Source: Methanobacterium sp.
GTDB lineage: Archaea; Methanobacteriota; Methanobacteria; Methanobacteriales; Methanobacteriaceae
Reading direction: 5' to 3'
Assembly (NCBI GenBank): GCA_020854975.1
Contig: JAHKLQ010000211.1
Location: forward strand, 1-11,934
Length of the DNA stretch: 11,934 nt
In this document: piece by piece, positions 1 through 5,794 of the stretch
Layout of the letters: the number at the start of each line of letters is the position of its first letter
Position numbering within the stretch: position 1 is the stretch's first letter
Position numbers and translations under genes: made by a program
The notes under the pieces: generated by a model
What the model saw: only the letters and a program-made list of their open reading frames with translations
Told to the model about the DNA's origin: nothing
Database searches by the model: none

Positions 1-107
1 ATAACAATATGTGAATAGAGCATTGACCCATTTCATGCGGATTTCATCTGAATTTACCCCATTAGACGTTACCATATGGATTAATAGGATAGTATGAATA
101 TAATATT

Positions 108-115
108 GGGGAGGG
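108..115 (+). promoter_or_regulatory. Shine-Dalgarno site fixing the TTG start of the membrane kinase
   Basis: GGGGAGGG lies 9 bases before the TTG at 125. It is the reason for accepting a TTG start for the kinase rather than a later start codon. The 124 bases before the gene show no other clear element; an AT-rich run near 97-107 is too close to the ribosome site to be a convincing TATA box. Confidence 0.6.
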
Positions 116-124
116 TTTTTTTAG

Positions 125-2470
125 TTGGAAAAATTGAATGATAATTTGGAACTCTTGAAGAAGGAGGGGGTGCCTTTAGAAGATGATGAAGTGCAACTTA
201 CCATCTACCTAAATCGTCTTTCTCGTTTTCGAAGGTATTCCCAAATCTTAGCATTAACAGTTATTCTTTTAGGAATTGTAAGTGCATTAGGGTGGTTTTT
301 TAACATACCCCTCCTCAGAGGAGAACTCCTAGGAATACCGGGCAGTAAACTAAACACTTCATTCCTATTCATACTGGCTGGTTCCTGCCTTTACATACTC
401 AATTGTAAGCCAAATAACCGGGAACTCTTGATTACCAGGGTCTTGGCTGTGATAGTGGTTATCTTCGGTGTTTTAACATTGTTGGAATATATCATCGGTA
501 TAAATTTGGGTATGGACCAACTTTTTACCACATTTCTACCAAGTACAGGTGTTTTGAGTAAGAGCAGATTTTTAAGTGCTGTTAACTTTATTTTAATAGG
601 TTCCGCTCTATTAATGGCCAGTTATACCTATAAAATTCGTTGGGTTCAACTTTTTGCATTTCTCTGCGGATTTATATCTTTGTTAGGTTTTTCATCCTAT
701 CTTTATGGGAGTAGCACGGATTACACCCTGGATATAGTGGTGCAAATGGCTTTCCTCTCATCAATAATACATATCTGCCTTTCTGTAGGTCTACTATGCC
801 TGTTCCCTGACCAGAATTATATGGGAAGAATCACTGCTCAGAACAGTGGTGGTTACATGGCCCGGCGCCTGTTACCCACCTCATTGGGAGCAGTGTTCAT
901 ATTGGGACTTTTAATATCTATTGGTCGTCATTTACATTTATACAGTCCCCAGTTTGGTGATCTTTTCACCATAATTCTTACCATGGCTGTTCTGGCCACT
1001 ATTATTAGTTGGAATGCTAAAATGCTTAACCAGATGGATCGGCAAAGACAGGAATCCGACAAGAAACGTCTTAACCTTAAACAGTTCTATGAAAACCTGG
1101 TAGAAGGCATAAATGAAGGCATATGGGTAACTGACAGTCATGATCGGCTTTATTTTATGAATAGGGGTATGGAAGAGTTAACTGGAGTTAAAACTGAGAA
1201 AATGAAGGGATTGCATATCCTGAAGGATCTTCCGGATGAAACTACTGCCCAGTTGAAAAAATTTTATTTGGAGGCTAAGGAAAGTCTTGAACCTATGTAT
1301 TATGATTCTATAAGTATCACCAGCCCTGATGGTAACAAATCATACCAGAGTGGATGGATTATACCTCAAATAAATGAGGGTAAGTTTAATGGAGCTATAT
1401 GTACTGTTGTTGACCAGACAAAACGTAAAAAGGTTGAACAAGCTCTTTTGAAATCTGAAACATTTTACAGGACTATTTTTGAGAATACCGGGACAGCCAC
1501 CCTAATAGTGGGGAATGATGGTATGATCACCATGGCCAATAGGAAGTGTGAAACCTTGAGTGGTTACCAGGTGAAAGAACTTGAAAATAAGTTAAGGTGG
1601 ATGGATTTTGTACATCAGGATGATCTTAAAATGATGGAGAAAATTCACAAGATACGCAGACACCCTGAAAGGAATGTTCCATCTGAATACGAGTTTCGTC
1701 TCATTAATAAGAAGGGGGAAGAAAAGCAGATCATGCTTTCGGCATCTCTGATTCCTGGAACCACAGATAGTGTGGTGTCCCTCCTGGATATAACTGAACG
1801 GAAAAATGCAGAGATCAAGATCAAACAGTCTTTAAGTGAGAAAGAACTTCTTCTGCGAGAGATACATCATCGGGTGAAGAACAATATGCAGATCATATCC
1901 AGTTTATTGAATCTGCAGCGTAACTATATTGAAGATAAGGAATCAGATAATCTTCTGCAGGAAAGCCAGGGAAGAGTGAAAAGCATGGCCTTAGTGCATG
2001 AAAAGCTTTATCAAACTGCTGACCTAGCCCGGATTAATGTGAAGGAATATATACGTAGTTTAACCATGAATCTGTTCCACAGTTACTCGGTCAATGCGGG
2101 TATTGTGCTCCAATTGGATGTGGGTAATGTGTTCTTCGATATTGACACCGCTGTACCTCTGGGATTGATTATTAATGAACTGGTTTCCAATAGTCTTAAA
2201 TATGCATTCCCCAACCAGGAAAAGGGAGTGATATCCATATCTCTCCATGAAAAATCAAATAATGGTGGTGCTGGAGAATACAGTTTATGTGTGAAAGATG
2301 ATGGTGTTGGTTTCCCAGTAGACTTGGACTTCCACAACACACCCAGTTTGGGACTTCAACTGGTAAATAGCCTGGTAAAACAGTTGGATGGAGGTATTGA
2401 ATTGGTAAATGATGCGGGTACCTGTTTCCATGTGCTTTTCATGGAACAACGGTATAAAGAGAGGGTTTAA
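125..2470 (+). CDS. Membrane-bound PAS sensor histidine kinase (HisKA_2/HATPase_c)
   Basis: Likely autophosphorylating sensor kinase in the cytoplasmic membrane, 781 residues. Hydrophobic stretches near residues 39-59, 78-94, 103-124, 151-169, 173-194, 204-227, 249-267 and 280-298 suggest about eight helices with short loops, so sensing is probably within or near the membrane. Two PAS domains follow (about 320-436 and 446-560), then the HisKA_2 dimerisation/phosphoacceptor segment with EIHHRVKNN (His581/His582) and the ATPase domain: N box NELVSN from Asn684, G1 box DDGVG at 725-729, G2 box SLGL at 741-744. All catalytic boxes look intact. The start is TTG at 125, supported by GGGGAGGG at 108-115 with a 9-base gap; no in-frame ATG lies nearby. 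No response regulator is adjacent, so its target is unknown. It is a paralogue of the kinase at 5792-7264. The family is secure; the signal sensed cannot be read from the sequence. Confidence 0.93.
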   Translation: MEKLNDNLELLKKEGVPLEDDEVQLTIYLNRLSRFRRYSQILALTVILLGIVSALGWFFNIPLLRGELLGIPGSKLNTSFLFILAGSCLYILNCKPNNRELLITRVLAVIVVIFGVLTLLEYIIGINLGMDQLFTTFLPSTGVLSKSRFLSAVNFILIGSALLMASYTYKIRWVQLFAFLCGFISLLGFSSYLYGSSTDYTLDIVVQMAFLSSIIHICLSVGLLCLFPDQNYMGRITAQNSGGYMARRLLPTSLGAVFILGLLISIGRHLHLYSPQFGDLFTIILTMAVLATIISWNAKMLNQMDRQRQESDKKRLNLKQFYENLVEGINEGIWVTDSHDRLYFMNRGMEELTGVKTEKMKGLHILKDLPDETTAQLKKFYLEAKESLEPMYYDSISITSPDGNKSYQSGWIIPQINEGKFNGAICTVVDQTKRKKVEQALLKSETFYRTIFENTGTATLIVGNDGMITMANRKCETLSGYQVKELENKLRWMDFVHQDDLKMMEKIHKIRRHPERNVPSEYEFRLINKKGEEKQIMLSASLIPGTTDSVVSLLDITERKNAEIKIKQSLSEKELLLREIHHRVKNNMQIISSLLNLQRNYIEDKESDNLLQESQGRVKSMALVHEKLYQTADLARINVKEYIRSLTMNLFHSYSVNAGIVLQLDVGNVFFDIDTAVPLGLIINELVSNSLKYAFPNQEKGVISISLHEKSNNGGAGEYSLCVKDDGVGFPVDLDFHNTPSLGLQLVNSLVKQLDGGIELVNDAGTCFHVLFMEQRYKERV

Positions 2471-2750
2471 TTTTTAAAACTCCAGACATTTATTGCCTCC
2501 TGATCTGTAATGTGATATGTAATTCTAGAAATTCAACCTTATTTTCCTGGATAACTGGGATAAAAGTTGTTCCAGTTTAGACATAACTCCTTTTCCTCTG
2601 TATTCAGGAAGGGTGTAGGCCGGGTTAATGTAGTATGTCTTTTTCACTTGAGAAATAGATCGATAGCAGGGAATTATTATCTCCAAATTTCCGGTGGAGT
2701 TTGGTTACTTGAGAGATGTCCTCTGGTTGCATGGATGCAAATTCCCTACT
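2467..2750 (-). pseudogene. Decayed GNAT-family N-acetyltransferase remnant
   Basis: Read on the minus strand, three frames together give the pieces of a GNAT acetyltransferase in the right order. From the ATG at 2732 comes MQPEDISQVTKLHRKFGDNN, typical of the GNAT N-terminal strand and helix 1. A second frame then gives KKTYYINPAYTLPEYRGKG, which contains the acetyl-CoA-binding motif A signature (R-G-K-G) and continues as VMSKLEQLLSQL. A third gives ENKVEFLELHIT, the beta-5/6 part, and a further shift gives DQEAINVWSF, matching the family's usual N/D-E-A-I-x-x-W/Y segment. About 90 residues' worth of DNA remain where a family member has about 150, so the middle (beta 2-4) is also deleted. 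The last remnant codons overlap the stop of the kinase on the other strand. The frameshifts mean no functional enzyme is made. Family assignment is from motif order, not from a database search. Confidence 0.72.
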
Positions 2751-2846
2751 GATATTATTTCAAGTGATTTTTATTTACCTGCATCTCAATATTAGTATCC
2801 AAAAATTTTAATACTTATTAAATAAATAGTAAGAATAATTAAAAGA

Positions 2847-2887
2847 ATTGAACAAATTTTTTATACGATTGAACACAATCTTTATAC
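2847..2887 (+). repeat. Tandem direct repeat (2 x 20 bp, 21-bp period) in the MNT/HEPN promoter
   Basis: ATTGAACAAATTTTTTATAC (2847-2866) and ATTGAACACAATCTTTATAC (2868-2887) match at 17 of 20 positions and are spaced 21 bp, about two helical turns. The second copy also holds a perfect inverted repeat, GATTG-AACA-CAATC (2867-2880). The repeats overlap the likely TATA box and end at the base before the start codon at 2888. This is where an autoregulatory operator would sit; the winged-helix part of the downstream protein is the obvious candidate to bind it (inference). Confidence 0.7.
2857..2866 (+). promoter_or_regulatory. Probable TATA box for a leaderless wHTH-MNT transcript
   Basis: The T-rich TTTTTTATAC lies 22-31 bases before the ATG at 2888. 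Archaeal transcription normally starts about 25 bases downstream of the TATA centre, which puts the transcript start at or next to the ATG. No Shine-Dalgarno sequence precedes that ATG. Together these suggest a leaderless mRNA. No start site has been mapped. Confidence 0.5.
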
Positions 2888-3457
2888 ATGTTAGATAGAT
2901 TATTCACTTCACGAACTCGGGTAAAGATCTTGACCCTGTTTATGATGAACCCTGGTCAGGACTTTTTCTTAAGAGAAATATCTCGCCTTATACATGAAAA
3001 TTACAACTCTGTTCGAAGAGAATTAAAAAATTTAGAAGATTTAGGCTTATTAATAAGCAAAAAACAGGGCAATCTTAAGTATTTTTCAATTGAAACTAAT
3101 TATCCCATTTATCCTGAGCTTAGAAATATAATTATGAAAACAGAAGGAGTTAGCAACTATGCAAAAGAGTTATTATCCCAAGTCAGCGGAGTGGAAGTAG
3201 CATTTATTTATGGTTCATTTGCCAGTGCCGAAGCAGATAAAGGAAGCGACTTGGATCTTTTCATAGTGGGTGATGTTAACGAAGATGAATTATTAAAAAA
3301 GATATCTTCTTTGGAAGAAATGGTTAATCGTGAGATAAATTATTTCCTGATTACAACAGATGAACTTAAAGCAAGATCAAAAAAGGAAGATGCATTTCTT
3401 TATAATGTCCTTGAAGGACCTAAGATAATGATTATAGGAGATTTAGATGTTGGATGA
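2888..3457 (+). CDS. Winged-helix/MNT nucleotidyltransferase fusion (antitoxin-type partner of HEPN)
   Basis: Fusion of a DNA-binding domain to a minimal nucleotidyltransferase, 189 residues. Residues 1-70 form a winged helix (TRVKILTLF, then LREISRLI and the recognition-helix region NYNSVRRELKNLEDLGLL, then a wing). Residues 100-185 are the MNT domain with the exact GS-X10-D-X-D signature: Gly109-Ser110 and Asp121/Asp123. In characterised HEPN/MNT pairs the MNT protein transfers AMP to the HEPN toxin and silences it; that role here is inferred from family and pairing. The usual third acidic residue is less clear: the matching strand reads EINYFLI, with Asn151 where Asp is often found. The 3' end overlaps the HEPN gene by 11 bases, so the two are translationally coupled. 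The start ATG has no ribosome site, fitting a leaderless message. The winged helix probably autoregulates the upstream repeats. Confidence 0.88.
   Translation: MLDRLFTSRTRVKILTLFMMNPGQDFFLREISRLIHENYNSVRRELKNLEDLGLLISKKQGNLKYFSIETNYPIYPELRNIIMKTEGVSNYAKELLSQVSGVEVAFIYGSFASAEADKGSDLDLFIVGDVNEDELLKKISSLEEMVNREINYFLITTDELKARSKKEDAFLYNVLEGPKIMIIGDLDVG
3437..3440 (+). promoter_or_regulatory. Ribosome binding site of the HEPN gene inside the MNT gene
   Basis: GGAG ends 6 bases before the ATG at 3447, within the last codons of the upstream gene. It supports the overlapping start over any later one and fits coupled translation of the pair. Confidence 0.55.
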
Positions 3458-3860
3458 TCTTTTAAAGGAAGGATACCTAAAAAGGATTAGAACCAACAAG
3501 GGAATGGTTGAAGAATCTTTAAAAATTGCTGAAAGAGATCTGATAGTTGCCAGAGAAATAATTAAAACTGATACTGATTGGGCCTTTAACATTGCATATA
3601 ACTCTATCCTGCAAGCAATACGTTCCCTAATGTTCAAAAAGGGCTACAGACCATCAAGTAGAAATTCACATATTGCCGTGGTTAAATTTGCAGCTGAATA
3701 TCTGCCAAAAAATGATGTATTATATTTGGAAAGGATGCGTAGGAAGCGACATAGGGCAGTTTATGATATGGTAGGCATTACTTCTTTCACTGAAGCTCAG
3801 AATGGAATTAAAAAAGCTGAAAAAATTTTAAACACCATTAAAAGTTTAGTTACAGATTGA
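3447..3860 (+). CDS. HEPN-domain protein (putative toxin of the MNT/HEPN pair)
   Basis: All-helical HEPN protein of 137 residues, a usual length for the family. Helices run about 17-40, 46-65, 74-87 and 112-135. The family's active-site region is LERMRRKRHRAVYD (95-107). Characterised HEPN ribonucleases carry R-X4-6-H, and HepT-type toxins R-X4-H-X-Y, where the Tyr is the AMPylation target. Aligned on Arg101, the position of the catalytic His is Tyr106 (R-H-R-A-V-Y), and the target-Tyr position is Met108. An alternative reading, Arg96-X5-His102, still satisfies the loose motif. It may therefore be an RNase with a shifted site, a weakened toxin, or a member of the non-catalytic HEPN branch. 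Its partner is the wHTH-MNT gene it overlaps. Family and pairing are clear; activity is inferred. Confidence 0.85.
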   Translation: MLDDLLKEGYLKRIRTNKGMVEESLKIAERDLIVAREIIKTDTDWAFNIAYNSILQAIRSLMFKKGYRPSSRNSHIAVVKFAAEYLPKNDVLYLERMRRKRHRAVYDMVGITSFTEAQNGIKKAEKILNTIKSLVTD

Positions 3861-3911
3861 TACCCACCCTGTTGTATTAATCTAACAAAAGGATTATGGT
3901 CAGCATTTCCA

Positions 3912-3935
3912 GGTTTGTAATGATTTCATTAAACC
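3912..3935 (+). other. Small imperfect hairpin after the HEPN gene
   Basis: GGTTT (3912-3916) pairs with AAACC (3931-3935) and AATG with CATT inside it, with a two-base bulge and a four-base loop. It sits about 50 bases after the HEPN stop codon. It lacks a following T-run, so it is not a convincing terminator; it might be an RNA-stabilising stem or chance. Confidence 0.3.
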
Positions 3936-4004
3936 AGAATAAAACCAACCCAGACCCATTATAACCCCTCATCACCTATTAATAATTAATAACTAACCAT
4001 AATA

Positions 4005-4048
4005 ACTAACCCTTAGCTCAACAAGGACTAACCCTTACCTCATTATAG
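4005..4048 (+). repeat. Two tandem 22-bp repeats upstream of the OB-fold membrane gene
   Basis: ACTAACCCTTAGCTCA (4005-4020) and ACTAACCCTTACCTCA (4027-4042) match at 15 of 16 positions with a 22-bp period. A further ACTAACC occurs at 3992. They lie in the 264-base gap 3861-4124, roughly 80-120 bases before the GTG at 4125, where upstream regulatory sites would be expected. Apart from these and the small hairpin at 3912, the gap shows no gene. Confidence 0.5.
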
Positions 4049-4110
4049 ATTAGTTAGTACTGATATTAAAAACCTTAATCCATATCTTCAAATCATTTAA
4101 TCACGTTCTT

Positions 4111-4116
4111 AAGGAG
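4111..4116 (+). promoter_or_regulatory. Ribosome binding site deciding a GTG start
   Basis: AAGGAG lies 8 bases before the GTG at 4125. It fixes this unusual start codon for the membrane protein that follows. Confidence 0.6.
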
Positions 4117-4124
4117 TATTTTAC

Positions 4125-4589
4125 GTGAACCTGGAAAGTCCTAAAAACCGTGTATTAGTAGGATTAGTGCTGCTAATTGTTCTGGTGGTACTGTGCTCAT
4201 ATTATGCAGCCGAACATGAGAATCACCTTAAATATCCCTCTTACCAGGTTATCCTATCCGATTATCCTCAGGGAGAAGTGGTAAATGTATTTGGAACCGT
4301 AACTCATACTGATGATGGTTTTTTCCAGATCCAGGAAAACTATAATGGCCAAATAGTGACCATGACCATCCGTAATAATACCCCAGTATCGGTGGATGAT
4401 CGGGTGTCAGTGGTTGGAGTTCTGGGACAGGATAATCAGATTGTTAAGGTAGAGAAGATTGAAGTTAACGAGTACTGGAAGTATATCTTCCTCCTCGTGC
4501 GTTCTTTTCTGGTTTTGATTTTTTTATTATATATTTTCCATCGTTACTGGAGTTTTAACTGGGAAACTTTCCAGTTCAGGAGGCGTTAG
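4125..4589 (+). CDS. Two-TM membrane protein with OB-fold-like domain, function unknown
   Basis: Membrane protein of 154 residues that I cannot name. Residues 9-27 form an N-terminal membrane helix and 119-138 a second; residues 48-115 between them are a beta-rich segment. The pattern of that segment (GEVVNVFGTVT, FFQIQENYNG, VTMTI, VDDRVSVVGVLG, QIVKVEKIEV) resembles the small OB folds of extracytoplasmic and nucleic-acid-binding proteins: strand, turn, strand, a polar loop, then G-x-L/V-G near the end. With both termini cytoplasmic, the domain would face outside. The basic tail (FRRR) fits the positive-inside rule. The gene ends 3 bases before the next one, whose ribosome site lies within this gene's last codons, so the two form an operon. 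The OB call is by pattern only. Confidence 0.75.
   Translation: MNLESPKNRVLVGLVLLIVLVVLCSYYAAEHENHLKYPSYQVILSDYPQGEVVNVFGTVTHTDDGFFQIQENYNGQIVTMTIRNNTPVSVDDRVSVVGVLGQDNQIVKVEKIEVNEYWKYIFLLVRSFLVLIFLLYIFHRYWSFNWETFQFRRR
4578..4583 (+). promoter_or_regulatory. Ribosome binding site overlapping the preceding gene's end
   Basis: AGGAGG lies within the final Arg codons of the OB-fold membrane gene and 9 bases before the ATG at 4593. It supports that start and shows translational linkage within the pair. Confidence 0.6.
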
Positions 4590-4592
4590 AAT

Positions 4593-5075
4593 ATGCCTGA
4601 CTGGGTAGTTCATGTGGCAGTGGCCTGGAGCCTTTGTAGGATACTGCGCTTCAAATACCCTCAGTTTAATCAACCCAATACTGTGTTAGTTATGGTGGGA
4701 TCCGTGTTCCCTGATGCACTTAAAGTTTCCATATTATTCGAGTTAATGGGACAGGACTGGTGGGATTATATCTACGTGGTTCACCTGCCTATTGGTTCAT
4801 TTTTACTGGCAGGTATTGCCTCCCTACTTTTCCAGAAGAAAAAAGAAGCATTCCTGTTTCTATCCCTCGGTATCATAACCCACTATGCCCTGGATTTGCT
4901 CCTGATACAAATGGGATATGGGATGTATCTATTTTATCCAGCCAGCTGGATGGGTTTCACGGTGAACCTGGTGCCCAATGATGATTACTACATAACCATA
5001 GTGGCCCTCTTCATTGCCCTGGTAGTTTATGTGCTGTCAGAGTGGAAGGAGAAGAAAATTAGAAGTGAAGATTAA
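4593..5075 (+). CDS. YdjM/DUF457-like membrane protein (putative metal-dependent hydrolase)
   Basis: Polytopic membrane protein of 160 residues. The family's conserved polar residues are present: His7 in the first segment (DWVVHVAVAW), Pro40-Asp41 in GSVFPDALK, His64 in YVVHLPIG, and His97 with Asp101 in ITHYALDLL. The H...PD...H...H-x3-D pattern is typical of the YdjM/DUF457 group, annotated as membrane-bound metal-dependent hydrolases, whose real substrates are mostly unknown. Hydrophobic helices lie near 29-50, 61-80, 86-106 and 132-149. It is co-transcribed with the OB-fold membrane protein (3-base gap), suggesting a shared envelope task. It is shorter than many family members but the motif set is complete. 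The next gene is convergent, with 28 bases between stops. Confidence 0.75.
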   Translation: MPDWVVHVAVAWSLCRILRFKYPQFNQPNTVLVMVGSVFPDALKVSILFELMGQDWWDYIYVVHLPIGSFLLAGIASLLFQKKKEAFLFLSLGIITHYALDLLLIQMGYGMYLFYPASWMGFTVNLVPNDDYYITIVALFIALVVYVLSEWKEKKIRSED

Positions 5076-5103
5076 TGGAAAATGGATAAAATAAGGGAGG
5101 ATT

Positions 5104-5655
5104 TTAAGTTATGGTGCGGATGATGGTGTTAACTGTCTGATTCAACTTGTAGTTCTCATTATTAAAGAACTGTGAGGGATCAGAGGTGGTCATATCAATT
5201 AATATCTGATAGTATTTCCCGTTTTTCTGGAAGTAATAATATTGAACAGTTTCCCCACCCCCTGTCCTGGTAACCTGAATGGTTTTAACCTGGATTCCTT
5301 CCCTGTTTTCCGTGTTGGTGGATGATACTTTCCAGTCATTTTTCTGGCTGAGGGCAAGGTAATTGTTTTCATATGCAGATTGGTCCTGGAACTGATCCAC
5401 CATGATCATTAACACCGCTTTACTGGTTGAACCGTTATAGTTGAGTTTGGCTGATTTCACATAACCTGTGCTGAAATTCTGGTACCAACCACTCTCAATC
5501 TGGAATTGGGAATTATTCACCACACCATAACCCTGTTTTAGTGTTGTTTCCTGACTGGAACCTGTTGAAAATAAATAAGTGTAACTGGCGGCTATTAATA
5601 CCAGGAAAATCAGGGCACAAATGAAGATTACGATTTTTGATCTCCTTTTAACCAT
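5104..5655 (-). CDS. Membrane-anchored extracytoplasmic protein, function unknown
   Basis: Protein of 183 residues with a basic start (MVKRRSK) and one hydrophobic helix at 8-28. The rest is a polar, Gln/Asn/Ser/Thr-rich, beta-type domain expected outside the membrane. No cysteine follows the helix, so it is not a lipoprotein; it is either anchored or cleaved after the helix. The domain (FQIESGWYQNFSTG, KAVLMIMVDQF, IQVKTIQVTRT, TVQYYYFQKNGKYYQILI, then a C-terminal helix) loosely recalls the PsbP/MOG1-like fold seen in small archaeal exported proteins, but I would not name it on that alone. The start is supported by AGAGG just upstream (complement at 5662-5666). A four-copy 17-bp repeat sits directly before the ribosome site. 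It lies 136 bases downstream of the soluble kinase on the same strand, so some read-through is possible. Confidence 0.75.
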   Translation of the reverse strand: MVKRRSKIVIFICALIFLVLIAASYTYLFSTGSSQETTLKQGYGVVNNSQFQIESGWYQNFSTGYVKSAKLNYNGSTSKAVLMIMVDQFQDQSAYENNYLALSQKNDWKVSSTNTENREGIQVKTIQVTRTGGGETVQYYYFQKNGKYYQILIDMTTSDPSQFFNNENYKLNQTVNTIIRTIT

Positions 5656-5672
5656 TGCATTCCTCTATCATA

Positions 5673-5740
5673 ATTGTAAAGTTTAGACTATTGCAAAGTT
5701 TAGACTATTGTAAAGTTTAGACTATTGTAAAGTTTAGACT
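5673..5740 (-). repeat. Four tandem 17-bp repeats upstream of the exported protein gene
   Basis: The plus-strand unit ATTGTAAAGTTTAGACT occurs four times head to tail at 5673-5689, 5690-5706, 5707-5723 and 5724-5740, identical but for one base (T to C in copy 2). A fifth copy starts with ATTG and breaks off. The array ends 18 bases before the start codon at 5655, in the 5' leader or promoter of that gene. The unit is not a multiple of three and is non-coding. The near-identity suggests recent expansion by slippage. It might be a multi-site operator or a spacing element; which is not visible. Confidence 0.9.
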
Positions 5741-5762
5741 ATTGATTGGATTTTACTAAATT

Positions 5763-5794
5763 AATCCATTGATTAGTGTTAAATCCATTGATTA
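5763..5794. repeat. Short direct repeat at the 3' end of the soluble kinase gene
   Basis: AATCCATTGATTA occurs at 5763-5775 and again at 5782-5794, 19 bp apart. The second copy overlaps the kinase stop codon. It sits beside the 17-bp array and shares its ATTG core, so the whole gap 5656-5791 may have grown by small duplications. Confidence 0.55.

Noticed and set aside
2567..2752. Plus-strand frame of 61 codons between the kinase and the MNT gene
   Set aside because: It has no ribosome site and lies antisense to the GNAT remnant, whose minus-strand fragments explain the non-random composition better.
3912..3935. Rho-independent-type terminator after the HEPN gene
   Set aside because: A stem exists but no T-run follows it, and archaeal termination mainly depends on T-runs.
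5673..5740. CRISPR array
   Set aside because: The 17-bp units are directly adjacent with no spacers, and no cas gene is present, so this is a simple tandem repeat.
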